Assembly: GCF_921293095.1 (NCBI RefSeq)
Contig: NC_060246.1
Coordinates: forward strand, 15,518,001 to 15,582,000
Direction: 5' to 3'
Length of the DNA: 64,000 nt
DNA from: Ischnura elegans
Taxonomy: Eukaryota; Arthropoda; Insecta; Odonata; Coenagrionidae
Part shown: positions 22,101 to 34,100 of the stretch, piece after piece
Position numbering within the stretch: the stretch's first letter is position 1
How the letters are laid out: each line of letters begins with the position of its first letter
Translations under genes and position numbers: made by a program
The notes under the pieces: model-generated
Seen by the model: the letters and a program-made list of their open reading frames with translations, nothing else
Databases searched by the model: none
Told to the model about the DNA's origin: nothing

Positions 22101-25100
22101 GACCATAAATCAAAAGCTTCAAAAGAAAATATCAAGTTACAGGAGAATAATCGTGTTTACCCTTCCCCCCTCTTACTCCCCCACTGACCTATTTCTGCCT
22201 ATCTGCTTCAAAGTTCCTCATTTCTGGAGGTCAACTGCTGCATGAGTCATCTACTACCCCAAAAGTTGTCTAACAATGACTTTTGGCAATTGATATTACA
22301 CCTTTATTGGATTGAAATACCAGTAATGTGCGCATAATTTTAATAGAATAAGACCAAACACGACGTATTTTTCACTTTATTTAAGCATTTTATGCAAGGA
22401 AATAAATGTCAAAATAAGACGGAGACATGGCATTCTGGCGAGACTCGATATGAGCAGCAGAGCTTCTCGGAAGTTGATACGATATTTTTTTCCGAAAACA
22501 TTTATCAAGTTATAATTTATGAGTCATGCTATAAATCTCTATTGTCGCAGACGAAGGGATATTTTCTCAGGATATTTGGTTTCTCCCGGCTAGCAATTTG
22601 AATTCATCTGCTTATCTCGTGAGAACTTCCAAAGATGGACTGAAAATAATTGAAGAAAATCCGGTGGAGAAGCGCGTGTATTTTGCAAAATGCCTCGGAT
22701 TGTCTACTAGCAATTGACAGTAGGAGTGGGGGTAAAGCGAGCTACTTGTTGAAAATAGGAAGTTGGATGAAGCCGAGTATCAGATGGGCGTGCCGCTGAA
22801 ATGGCGTTTGGTAGATATGAATGCATGCATACATCAGACAGAAATCCATCGTAGCAGTGTAAATGCCGAGACGGCATGCAATCATTTTTTACGAGGTGGT
22901 GTGTCCCCTTGGGATGTTTGAAAGAGATGTTAGTTGAATAACTATATGCCAAAATTGTTAAGCTATAAAAATAAATATTCCATTAATCTGCTAAATTCCT
23001 GTTTGAATCCTTTAAAGGAAATCATAATTATTCGCCAAAATCTTGGGTTTCCTGCTGCATAGGCAACCTAGTCAAACATTCCCGCATTCATCGTTTTTTT
23101 CGTCCATCCCCTTGAAAAACGATAGATTGAGGTTCCACTGTGTACATTTTTATTCATACATTCACCAAGTGGAATAGAAGAAGAAACGTACTTTCAATAG
23201 GCTTTGCGCAGTTCTAGTATTCGAATATTCGAGCAATGATTTAATGCACAAAAGTTAAGAAAAGACTTTGCTGTTTCTTAAAATAAAATATATTTGCGAC
23301 CGGTTTCGATACAGCGTATCATCATGCTGGCAGATGATACGCTGTATCGAAACCGGTCGCAAATATATTTTATTTTGTGAAACAGCAAAGTCTTTTCTTA
23401 ACCTTTGTGCATCATGAAGGAGTTTCACTATGTTATGCCAACCACCATCGCATTTACAATGATTTTATATTCAAATTTGATATTCGAGTGCGAGGAATCT
23501 GCTATTCAACCCATCTCTAGTAAAAAGTAATAAGATAAAGGAGTGTATGATATGAGGTAAGGAGGGGGAATAAAAATTTGAAGGTAGGAAGGAGTAGCTA
23601 TGTTATGAGAGGTGAGAGCAGTGGTGGATTAAGACAATCGCCCCAATCCCCTTCCAATGAAAAAATTGGAAAGATTGTGATCTTTCTTTCAACAGGCTTA
23701 GGGATGTTTAAAAATAATTGATGAATATCTAAAAGCCAATTGTCTACACAAATCAGACCTCAGACTCATTATTGCTGATAGGTTACAACCAATTAAAATT
23801 CACTAACTCATGATTAACTTTGTGGTATTCGATAATGTATAAGTTTTTTTTTGATATAACACAATTACCTATACCACTTCTTTTTTACAGAGTGCGACCT
23901 GGGTTTAAATGAACTACCCGGGTATGAATTATCATCATCTTCATGCGCAACTTATGATCTGAAATTATTACAGTAAAACCTCACCTTAACGAACTCCCGC
24001 TAAACGAAGAACTCCGTTCAACGAACAAATGCTATTGGTCCGGCCAATTGCCTATGTAAACACATTAGTGAAAAACCCCGATGAACGAACTCCTCTTTTA
24101 CGAAAACTCCCGATCAACGAAATGAAATTTCGGCGCGATCGAGTGAAATTCACCTCCCAATAACCAATTTTTCCGGTTAAATTTTTATTTTCATATGAAT
24201 AATTTAATATTCGTAGCGTTGGAGGGCAAATCAGAGACTTCCACTGAATAAGCCAATCAGAATCGTCATTATTAACCGTAACCATAGCCTTCCGTCGTGT
24301 GTTTCCGCTGACCCCAACTCGCGGCTCGCGGCGAATTGCGAAAAATGTTAATGCTGACTTTCGTAAATAACTCAATGTCCCAATATTTACACGCTCAAAG
24401 ATATTATATCTAGAGCTATGTACTTCGATCGCATTCTTTTGACGGTTGTTTAAGATACTTTACAGAATTACAACGCGTAAATTCCGAGAAGCATTTTTTT
24501 TTCACTCGCCGCCATCTTGGATAACTTCTTTAAAATTTAACTAAATTACGGAAGATACAATGCGCGCGCTAGAAGATGAAAGCCAAAATGTGCATCTCTT
24601 AATTATCTTTAATATATGACTCAGTAGTTACTCTTGTTTCATTCACATTGTTTATTTCAACATCATCTAAAAAATAGGAGAAACTTTTGCATTTGCCGCA
24701 ATCTTGGATAAAAAATATTCACACTTAAGACACGAAAGCCAACATTTCCCATTGATCTAGACGTTACTTGAATTGAGTGCTTTATACTAAAGGTCAGTCT
24801 CTGTCTGTCGGCGATTGTAGCGATGTCCTAACGTGATGTGAAGAGGATGTGAAGCGGTGTTGATTTTCTCCTGAGAAAAAGGTTTGCGACATGAAGAAGA
24901 CGACACAGTCTAAACATGCCATATTTAGACTGGGCCAATGGTGATGCCTCACCCCTGTGGTAGCAGCAAAAATCCATGAATGACAGCGGGATTAATTCAG
25001 CGGTGGTTGGCGGGAGTTGATGCACTCATGGGGAAAGTAGATTTCTTCCTCGATCGCTGCACGGGCCCAAACATAGGACTAACAATAAAAAAATGTGCGT

Positions 25101-28100
25101 GTTATTTTCTTCCCCCAACTGCAATAGCTAAGTTGCGACCTCTCGACCGAGGGGTCATTTCTGCGGCAAAGCGGCATTACCGTAGGATTTTAGTGGAGTT
25201 TATGGTTTGTCGAATGGATGTAAGGGATCGGCGAAATTGAAGAGGACCATTTTGCAGGTAATGCAGCGGCTTTGCAAAGCTCGGAAGCGTGTTGCACCTG
25301 TCACCATATTTAGCTATTTTGCAAAAACCGGGTTTGCAGTCAACAGCATCATTATCGTGACTTATTTTACTTCAAGAACTCATGCATGAGGCCTTTCAAG
25401 CTGTTTTCTTATCGGGAGTTGTCAATCTGGTTTGCAGTCAACTGCGACCACGCGATGGAGAGTGATGACGAAAGCCGTGAATCCTGGCAGGGTCTCTCAA
25501 AAGTCATGAATATTGAAGGGTCGTTTGATGAGTTCACTAGAATAGACTCAAATTTCGTTATCCGCGAAGCCAGCGAACTGAGGGTTACAGAATATAATTT
25601 CTCGAAACTCATTTTTCAAAATCGTGACGTATTTTACTTCGAGAACTCCTGCAAAAGGCCTTTCAAGATGTTTTCTTATCGGCAGTTGTCTATCCGGAAT
25701 GCGATGGAAATGATGCTAGTACAATGAATTATTTACGATGCCCGCGATCGCAAATATTGCTATGGAGTATTCTGGATTCGACTGCTATAAAAAAATGCTG
25801 CCACCCACTGCGCTTTAATGGGTCGACGAAAGTCGCACTCGCGCCGTTATGGTAGAGCGATCTTAATTTCATGATGAAGCTATAATTGGCGCTGTTACTT
25901 TAACTTTATATTAGTAATGGTCAAATCTATCGAATTCTTAATTTTTCAGTGTAAACTTCGCGAATACATGTACTCTATTTCAAATATTGAGAATAAAGGG
26001 ATGGCCTCGCACTCACCGCTACGTTGCATACATTTTTGAAAACCGATGAAAAAGCACGCGAAGTGATTGAATAATACGAACTGAGGCTTCCTAAATGTGG
26101 TCTATTGCCCGCGATTTGCATTGCAGCTGAAGAAATAAGCACTGTTTTGAAGTATGCGAAGGTAGAATGAAGGTAACGCATGCAGACTTGCGTCTATTTC
26201 CGAGCCCCTAGAATGATGCAACGTGCGCATCACCTCCGGGGAACGAACTCCCGATCAACGAAACGGCAAAATTTCGGTCCCTTGAGTTTCGTTTAAGAGA
26301 GGTTTTACTGTATTATTAATTATTATTGTTATTTGCACCTGAAGATGATGATAATTCATCGAAACCTGGGTCATGCTCTGTAAAAAAGAAGTGGTACAAG
26401 TCATTTTGTAATATCCAAGAAAACTTACTACTAAGTACTTACTACCAAAGGATCCCCCCTGAAGAAAATCATATGCCAAAGACTTATGGTAATTATACAT
26501 AATTTATTCGTGTATATCATGCTCTGAAGTTATTCTGCAGTGCGAGTAGAAGTATGGGAGATTGAAGGGACAAGGAATTTTGGCAAGGTATGTTTTTTTT
26601 TGATGATTCCTGAAAGAAACGCTCCTATGAAGTTTGTTTTTACGAACCTCCGGTTTTTTGATCCCGTGAACTTCATAACAATTAGTTTATTGCATGAGCT
26701 CTGCAAGTGAAAGAGTATCCTTGCATAAATGTGTAAATCCTTTGATTTGCTGCCATCAAGGAAGAAGCACCGCTCCTGTACGTCTTGTAAAACCTACTGA
26801 AGCCACACCCATTATGTAAGGCCACCCACGCACAGCATCCTTTTTGACCTTTTCTTTCCCTAGCCCTTTCATCATGCGTTACCATTACAAATAAAATATA
26901 ATCGCCTAACTTGTATTTTGACATTTGATGGCCTGTTAAGGTAATGGGTGTTATAACTCCATTCTATATAAAAAAATTAAGACGACAGAAAAAAATTGTT
27001 GGCAATATGATTTAATAAGTAGTGGTTATCCATCAAAATGGTCTAGTCTTTCTACTATGGAGTAACTTTCTAATGGATATTTACTTGTTTTATTTCATAT
27101 AACTATCTACCACAAAAATTGAATGCTCATATCTCATTAAAAGTCAGTAATAATTACCAAGCATCAAAGGCTTAATGCTTTTTATTAGAAACGTATTTGA
27201 TAAAAGTAGTGTTGATCTTCTATCTGGTACCTAAACAAGACTGCTCATTTCCTGAAAGTTATTTATAAAAGTAATTTAAATACTTTCAATGATGATAAAG
27301 CTTTCTCTGAAATTCATGAACATCATGTTGATCGTATTTGTATCCCCTTCATAAAACGAATGAAGCCAATCTCCATTCATCTTCATGCATATCTTACATG
27401 TTGAGGCTCTATGTTTTAATACTCCTTTTCTTTTTCTTCGTGAAATATTCTTCAGGTGATATATACTTGGTTGGCCTCACTAATGTTGGAAAATCATCTT
27501 TATTCAATGCTCTTTTGAACTCTGACCTATGCAAAGCCTTAACAGCAGCAGAAATTCAGTGTGCTACCACCTCTCCGTGGCCAGGGACAACTCTCGGTGT
27601 TCTCAAGGTAATATAGTTATTGCATGATGGGTTAACAGTTATTACGAATTCTCCCTCTGTTATTGGGCATAGTAATGTGTTGATGACCTGGTGGGAATTG
27701 ATATGAGATCCTGAGGGGGGTGAGGAGAATACAATACAATCATCAATTATCTCTATCTGGCCCTTGGCAATAGTTTCAGAAATAAAACTATCAAAAACAC
27801 CCTTTTCCACAGTTGAGTCACCCAGATTTGTCCCATAACAGAATAAGAAGGATGGAGAACTATGGGCTACATCTACATACTACCCTGCAATCCTCTTAAA
27901 AAGCATGTGGCGTGTTAGGACACCAGCTGTTAACTGATGAAAGGAAATGCACCTACGAAATTAAGACTAGCATTTATTAAAGGGCATGCCCAGATGACGA
28001 TGGACAACTCATGCATCAAAACGTCGGCCGAGATAGAGTTGAAGAACCTGATCTGGTGGAATTAGTTCACAAAGGATACGAGATTCTGAAGGAATAGGGA

Positions 28101-31100
28101 AAATTCAGGGCCTAGGTATTTGGATGATGCCGTTATGTTAAAAAATAACCTTTAGACACATTTTGTATGTGTAATAACATTGAATTAATGCTAAATTTGT
28201 TATATAATTGATGAAAAATAAGTTATTGCAAAATAAAGAACTGATAGAAAACAAAAACTACAGAAATATTTGTATTTACACTTTCCGCCAAAACATGGTA
28301 ATGTAAGCACCAAAATGTTTTGCATCATAACATCCCAAATATTTGGCTTACATTAATTATCCATGCTTTACATGAAATGTACATGTTATAACATTTAAAA
28401 TTACGTAAAAGTATCTTCGTGTTATTAGTATGTACATAAGGCGTAAGTAAAGACAATCAAAATGCTTGCACCAAAAATTTGGGCTAGTTGATTATTCTCT
28501 ATTTTCAAACAGCTCTGAATGCGTTAATTACAGCTTTAAAGAAGCAAACCATTCAGGAAAATGTAATTAAAAACATTCTTATCAATTTTAAACTCATAAA
28601 GCCCAAAAAATTAGGATAAATGACAAAAAAATTACGTTTAGATTTGTACTACCAGCTGGTACCATATGGTACCGCTATGCCTTAATTGGTTAAGCACAAA
28701 AGAACATAAAATCCACTTGGGATGAAGGTTAATTGAAAATGTTTCTGAACTAAAGGAGCATGCTATGAACTAAAAAAGAACATCTTACCTAGGTGAACAT
28801 AAAAGGAATGGTATATGAACAGTATGTATTTTTAAATTTGTTCTTTTGGTGATCGCTTAACCCTGTAACTGCCACAGGGCCAATATATCGGCCCTTGCTG
28901 GTTGTGCAAAAACTGCCACGGGCCGATTTATCGGCCTGACTTGTTTGACTTTTTTATTTCGTGATTGTGACCTTTTCAACGGCTGCCGTCTCATTTATAC
29001 ACATGTGCTATATCTCTGCTACTTACTAAGATGGTTTCACCTTATCTTTGTGATACATTTTGATTGTTTACAGTGTTCTTGCTTCGTAAGTTCGTCTGTA
29101 TATTTTTCGTTGCTTTCGAGCCAGGGTCATCCTGCACAGTATCATCTTTCGTGTTTGCTCTAGGCTGTGTTGAACTGTTTTATTATGTTTCTGAGTATTT
29201 TTTTTAGGGTGTCAGTTTCCAGCTAGAAAAAAAGTGTTCTTTTTTTGCCCGTCTTTTTTTATTTCTTATACTCTGCCATATGCAGGATGTTTCTCAAGTC
29301 TTCGGTATCACGGCTCTTGTCTCATTTGTCCTCACGTCCTCATATCTGCAGTTTACTTAAATATCTTTGTACTATCCTTACAATATATGCTGATTGTTCA
29401 GTGTTCTTACAATGTATGCTGAATACTGGCCTCTCCTGTGTTTTTTCGTTCTCCTCCGGCCAGTAGCATACCGTATTTCGAGCTGGTCAGTGCTCACACA
29501 AGTCTCTATTTTATCTGTGGCTCCTAGTATTTTTACTTGAGTGTCAGTATCCAGAAATATTATCAAATATTCTTCCAAAATTGAGTAACTAGTAATTGTT
29601 GACGAATGATATATGTATCTTACAATTTTACACTATGATAAAATAGGTCTTTTCCGTGTTATTATATATTTCGTTACGATTTCGCAAATTTTCCTGCATG
29701 TATGTTAGTGCACTTGCTGTTCATAGCATTTTTCCATATTATTTCTTTGTTTGACCTTTCATGACGTCTAATTGTACTAAGAATTTATGAAAAACCTGTG
29801 GCTGCTAATTCATACGTAACTGCACCTTTTTGGAAAAATGATTTTATTTTACGAATTCAAGTCAATTATTTTTCCTGGACAATGAATCCCCCTTTTCCAT
29901 GCCATTTATTGTTGGACGAGTAGATACAGTAATTTATGATGCATGATTTTTCATTTTGATACAACTACGAAAATTTATTTTAGGGTTGTCCCAGTGACCA
30001 ATGTCAACTCATATGAGAAGTAAGGATATTGAAGATGCGCTCTTCATCGATGATAACAGTGATTTGCCATCAGACACATCCGATGAAGAGATTTCTTCAT
30101 CTAGCAGTGAAGAATCTTTCGTTTACACCTCAAGGTCAGGGACAAAGAGGCGTAGAATCTCTTCTTCCTCTGAGGAAGATGACTCATATAGGTCCTAGCA
30201 AGAAGAGGATAGAAATGTTGATCCAGATGAATGCGAGTTGGCTGAAGTGAGACTCAATGGTGATAACCCTCCGACAATACCCATTGAGTTTCTAGAGACA
30301 CCAGGGCCAAAACAAGCTCCTCCAAGTGATGCACAACCTATCCAATACTTTCATTTATTTTTTACGGATGCTGTATTGAATGAAATTGTTCAGGAAACAA
30401 ATGCATATGCTCGACACTTTCTCAGTGATGAGGGACGTCTTACTCCAAAGGCTCGTGCAAAAAATTGGGAAAAAATAACGGTTGCCGAACTAAATGCTTT
30501 CATCGCATGTACCTTGAATATGGGCCTTATTCGACGGCCAACAATTGAATCATATTGGTTCACTCAAAAATCACAATACATCAGATGGTTCCATGAGTTG
30601 TTTCCTAGAAATCGATTCCAATTGATCTTGAAATTCCTTCATTTAGCTGACACAAAAACCTACCTCAGCCAGGGGAATCAGGATATGATCCTTGTGTAAA
30701 AATACAGCCCCTCATACTCCATGCCAACAGAGTTTTCAGGCACCACTATACCCCCCATGAGTATCTGAGCGTCGATGAAAGCTTGGTTGGCACCAAAAAC
30801 CATACGCAATACTGCTATACATACCTAGCAAGCGTCATCATCGCTGGGGAATAAAGTTGTGGATGTTATGCGATTCCGTTTCGCACTATTTGTTATATTT
30901 TTATGTTTATAGAGGTGCTAAAGGGAAAGAAGAAAAGGACCAAATAAAAAAGTCTGGCTTTGCTTACACAGTGTTAAAAAAGTTATTGAAGATGGGTAAC
31001 TATCTAATCGAAGGTTATCATATTTTTATGGACAATTTTTTTACGTACATACCTCTAACTGAATACCTTTACAAAGTAGGAACTTATGTAACAATGTTCG

Positions 31101-34100
31101 AAGAAATAGGAAATTTATTCCGTTAGAATTAAAACCTTGCGGCTGAGCTTAAAGCCACCGAGTGCGTCCACCGGGTTGCGGATGGGTCGACCTTTAGATA
31201 TAGAGGTTAGCTGCGAGATAAGCGAGTTCTCTCATCAAATAAGCAGTCGTGGACAAAAAGCGGCGGTATTCTGAGGGGGTATTGGGCTACCCTTGGGTAA
31301 GGTAGACCATTTAAAAGATACCAAAACCTGTGAAGATACCGTGACTTGGCGACTGGGGGCCGCCAACAATTATGGAATATGATAAAATCAGGGCCCAGCT
31401 GTGAAGAAGCAAGAATTAAGAAAGGAGTGCGACAAGGCTGTACATTGTCACCCATAATTTTCAACGTTTACATTGAAAAAGCCATTAATGTAATCAAAGA
31501 AAAGGAATTGGGAGTGAATATCCATGGAGAAAAAATTAGCATGCTAAGATTTGCCGATGACATAGCCATTATAGCAGAAACAGAGAAGGATTTGAAAAAT
31601 ATTCTGGTTAATAAGGGTAGGGTAATGAGTAGATATCAACTGAAAATAAGCACGAAGAAAACCAAGATCTTAGTATGCAGCAGAAGAGAAGAAGTCAAGA
31701 CCAACATTAAAATAGGGAGGCAAAAACTGATAGAGGTGGACGAATTCTGTTATTTGGGAAGCAAGATAACTAGTGACGGGAGAAGCAAGAAAGAAATTAT
31801 CAGCAGAATAGCCCAGGCGAAGAGAGCATTCCACCAAAAGAGAGACCTGCTTACAGCGGGAAACTTAAATTTGGAAGTAAAGAAACAATTTATAAGAACC
31901 TACATATGGAGTATGCTCCTATACGGAAGTGAGGCATGGACAATGACCGCAGCGGAGAAAGCAAGGATAGAGGCCTTTGAAATGTGGTGCTACAGAAGAA
32001 TGATGAAAATCAAATGGATCGACCGAGTTAGTAACGAGGAAGTCCTAAGAAGGGTAGGAGAGAAGAGAAGCCTCATGAAAACCTTAATAAGAAGACGGAA
32101 CAACCTTATAGGCCACATCTTGAGAGATGATGGCCTGATGAAGACAATCGTCGAAGGACAAGTGGAAGGCAAGAATGGAAAAGGAAGACCTCGAACAAAA
32201 TATATGGAACAAGTAAAGAGAGATGTGAAAGAGAAGAAATACGTAGGTGTGAAAAGATTAGCTGATAGGAGAACTGAGTGGGGAGCTGCGTCAAACCAAT
32301 CCTAGGATTGTTGACCAGTGATGATGATGATGAGAATTAAAACAAAAATTTCAAGTAGGAGAACAGTGTTACTACCATAGTGGCCATGTTCTTGCCGCCG
32401 CCGTGAGGGAAAAAAAATCTCAGCGAACTCCTGTGATTCTTCTTTCGACAAGATGCAACACAGAACCGAGTAAACGTTCATCTACCCGATGCGGTCAGGC
32501 AAAAGACGTGGAGAAACCTTCAATTATTCAATCCTATAATGATTATATGGGAGGAATCGATACGTCTGATATGATGCTTTACGCCTATCTTGACGAGAGA
32601 CGTACAGTAAAATATTGGAAAAAGATGTGTTTCAATATTTTTGCGCGTATGGTACTGAATTCTTACATACTATACAAAGAAAACTTGACACCTGGAAAAA
32701 GGCCTTTGTCCAGGCAACAATTCACGATCGACATAATTGAGGAACTAGGCAGCGAATGGCTTCAAGAAAAGCAAAACGGAGATATGCAACCCGGATCATC
32801 AGAGACGTGTATCGAAAAACTTATAAACTTGTCAAATAAAAGAGAAAAGGACTGTTGAGTGTGCAGTGTAAGAGGGAAAAAGGGAAGAGTGCAAAGAAAA
32901 AGATCCAGAACTATGTGCGGAAACTGCAAAGAAGGCCTTATGGTGAATGCTTTCATAAGCATAAGTGCATCAGCTGATGAGACAGTGAGTGTAGAGTTTG
33001 ATAAAATATTTTATATCTCTGGAAAAAATTGATTGATAACTAAAAAATGCACCAAGGGTGAGAAAACTAAATACATAGTATCAACAAGTAACACTATGTC
33101 ACTACATTTGAACAATAATTTATAAATCATAATGTGAAATAAACTGAGGATTTTGGGTTTTTATATATAATTATTTTGTCATTATTTTTCTTTATGAAAA
33201 TTTAAGTAAATCCCCATAATGCATCTACGGTTCTAAACTATAAATATATATTTAGTATTGGGAAAAAATCTAGATGTATTAAATAAATATAAGTAACTGA
33301 AATAATTTAAAATCTGAAATCATACAAATTCGGGAAAATAGCCTTGGCAGTCTTCGCACATCCCATCCCAAATGGGCTGGCAGTATAAGGGTTAAATGAG
33401 CCAGATTTATATATATGTGATGAAAAGAACATTTTATTACATCAATGGAGTGTGTTATTAACTAATAAAGGACACATCACAATAAAGATTATGTAATGCA
33501 TGTGCATCAATTGATCTCTTGCATATCTTTTAGGGGGTATTGTTCCCAATATTCATCAAGCTGACGTCATTTCGAAAATATATGGAAATTAAATCAATTT
33601 GATCCATTTTCCCTAATTCTGATAATTTTTAGGCTGATAAAAGTTAGATGCATATGCTACCCCACCGACAAAATTAAAAACATGGTTACAGTAGTCTTAT
33701 TAATGGTTTGTATGCTTTTTCTTTTATAGTTTCCACTTTCTCGCCCTGCTGGAGATCTTATGTTTGAAAGAACAAAACGTCTTCAGGTGGAATCTAAAGA
33801 GAGGAAGCTTCTAAAATCAGAAGAGTCTTCAAAGAGAAAAAACGAAGCATATCTTGCTTCTCCAGGTACATAATTTTTAATAGGGTAATTGTGTGCCCTT
33901 TGATGGTTGATTCCAATAGTTTAGTGCCATTTCTGCTGTCTGTAGGGATGAGTGCTGTTACTATCATCTTGATAGTCAACCAGATGTGTCAGAGATAGTG
34001 TTCAGTTGCTGATTTGAGTTCCATAAAAGAAACACTAAGAAAATAATTCCCACAACAATCTACAGGCCAAAAGGAGTACATAAGGCCTGTCAATGGGGAT

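Larger units (their letters stand above)
21634..23519. mobile_element. hAT transposon (copy A), non-autonomous
   Basis: Ends read TCGAGATGTGC and CCCATCTCTA, imperfect inverted repeats with AT-rich CGAATA-type subterminal motifs. GTAAAAAG directly flanks both sides (21626-21633 and 23520-23527), the 8-base target duplication typical of hAT. The interior shares its sequence with 1-985 and with 42500-42935 in opposite orientation. No transposase frame is recognised. A palindromic mini-element (23243-23456) is inserted near its right end. Confidence 0.8.
23874..26440. mobile_element. Third palindromic mini-Penelope, split by a Tigger
   Basis: The sequences outside the Tigger (23874-23970 and 26311 to about 26400) are inverted copies of each other. 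Both carry ACCACTTCTTTTTTACAGAG and its complement, the CCTGGGT block and the ATGAATTATCATCATCTTCA block. The Tigger therefore landed near the dyad centre. Material from 26398 to about 26440 would be the tail. I could not identify the target duplication. Confidence 0.65.
28861..33391 (+). mobile_element. piggyBac element 1, interrupted by a LINE
   Basis: TTAA flanks both ends (28857-28860 and 33392-33395). Termini are CCCTGTAACTGCCA and its partner TGGCAGTATAAGGG, an imperfect inverted repeat. Just inside the left end, an ACTGCCAC(A)GGGCC block with CGATWTATCGG-type dyads occurs twice (28873-28900 and 28912-28940). The transposase lies on the plus strand from 30001. A LINE with an 11-base target duplication sits at 31136-32332. 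Removing it leaves about 3.3 kb, a plausible full element. Confidence 0.9.

Noticed and set aside
28656-28675. Short perfect palindrome GGTACCATATGGTACC
   Set aside because: Sixteen bases in a large AT-rich intron with no context; not distinguishable from chance.
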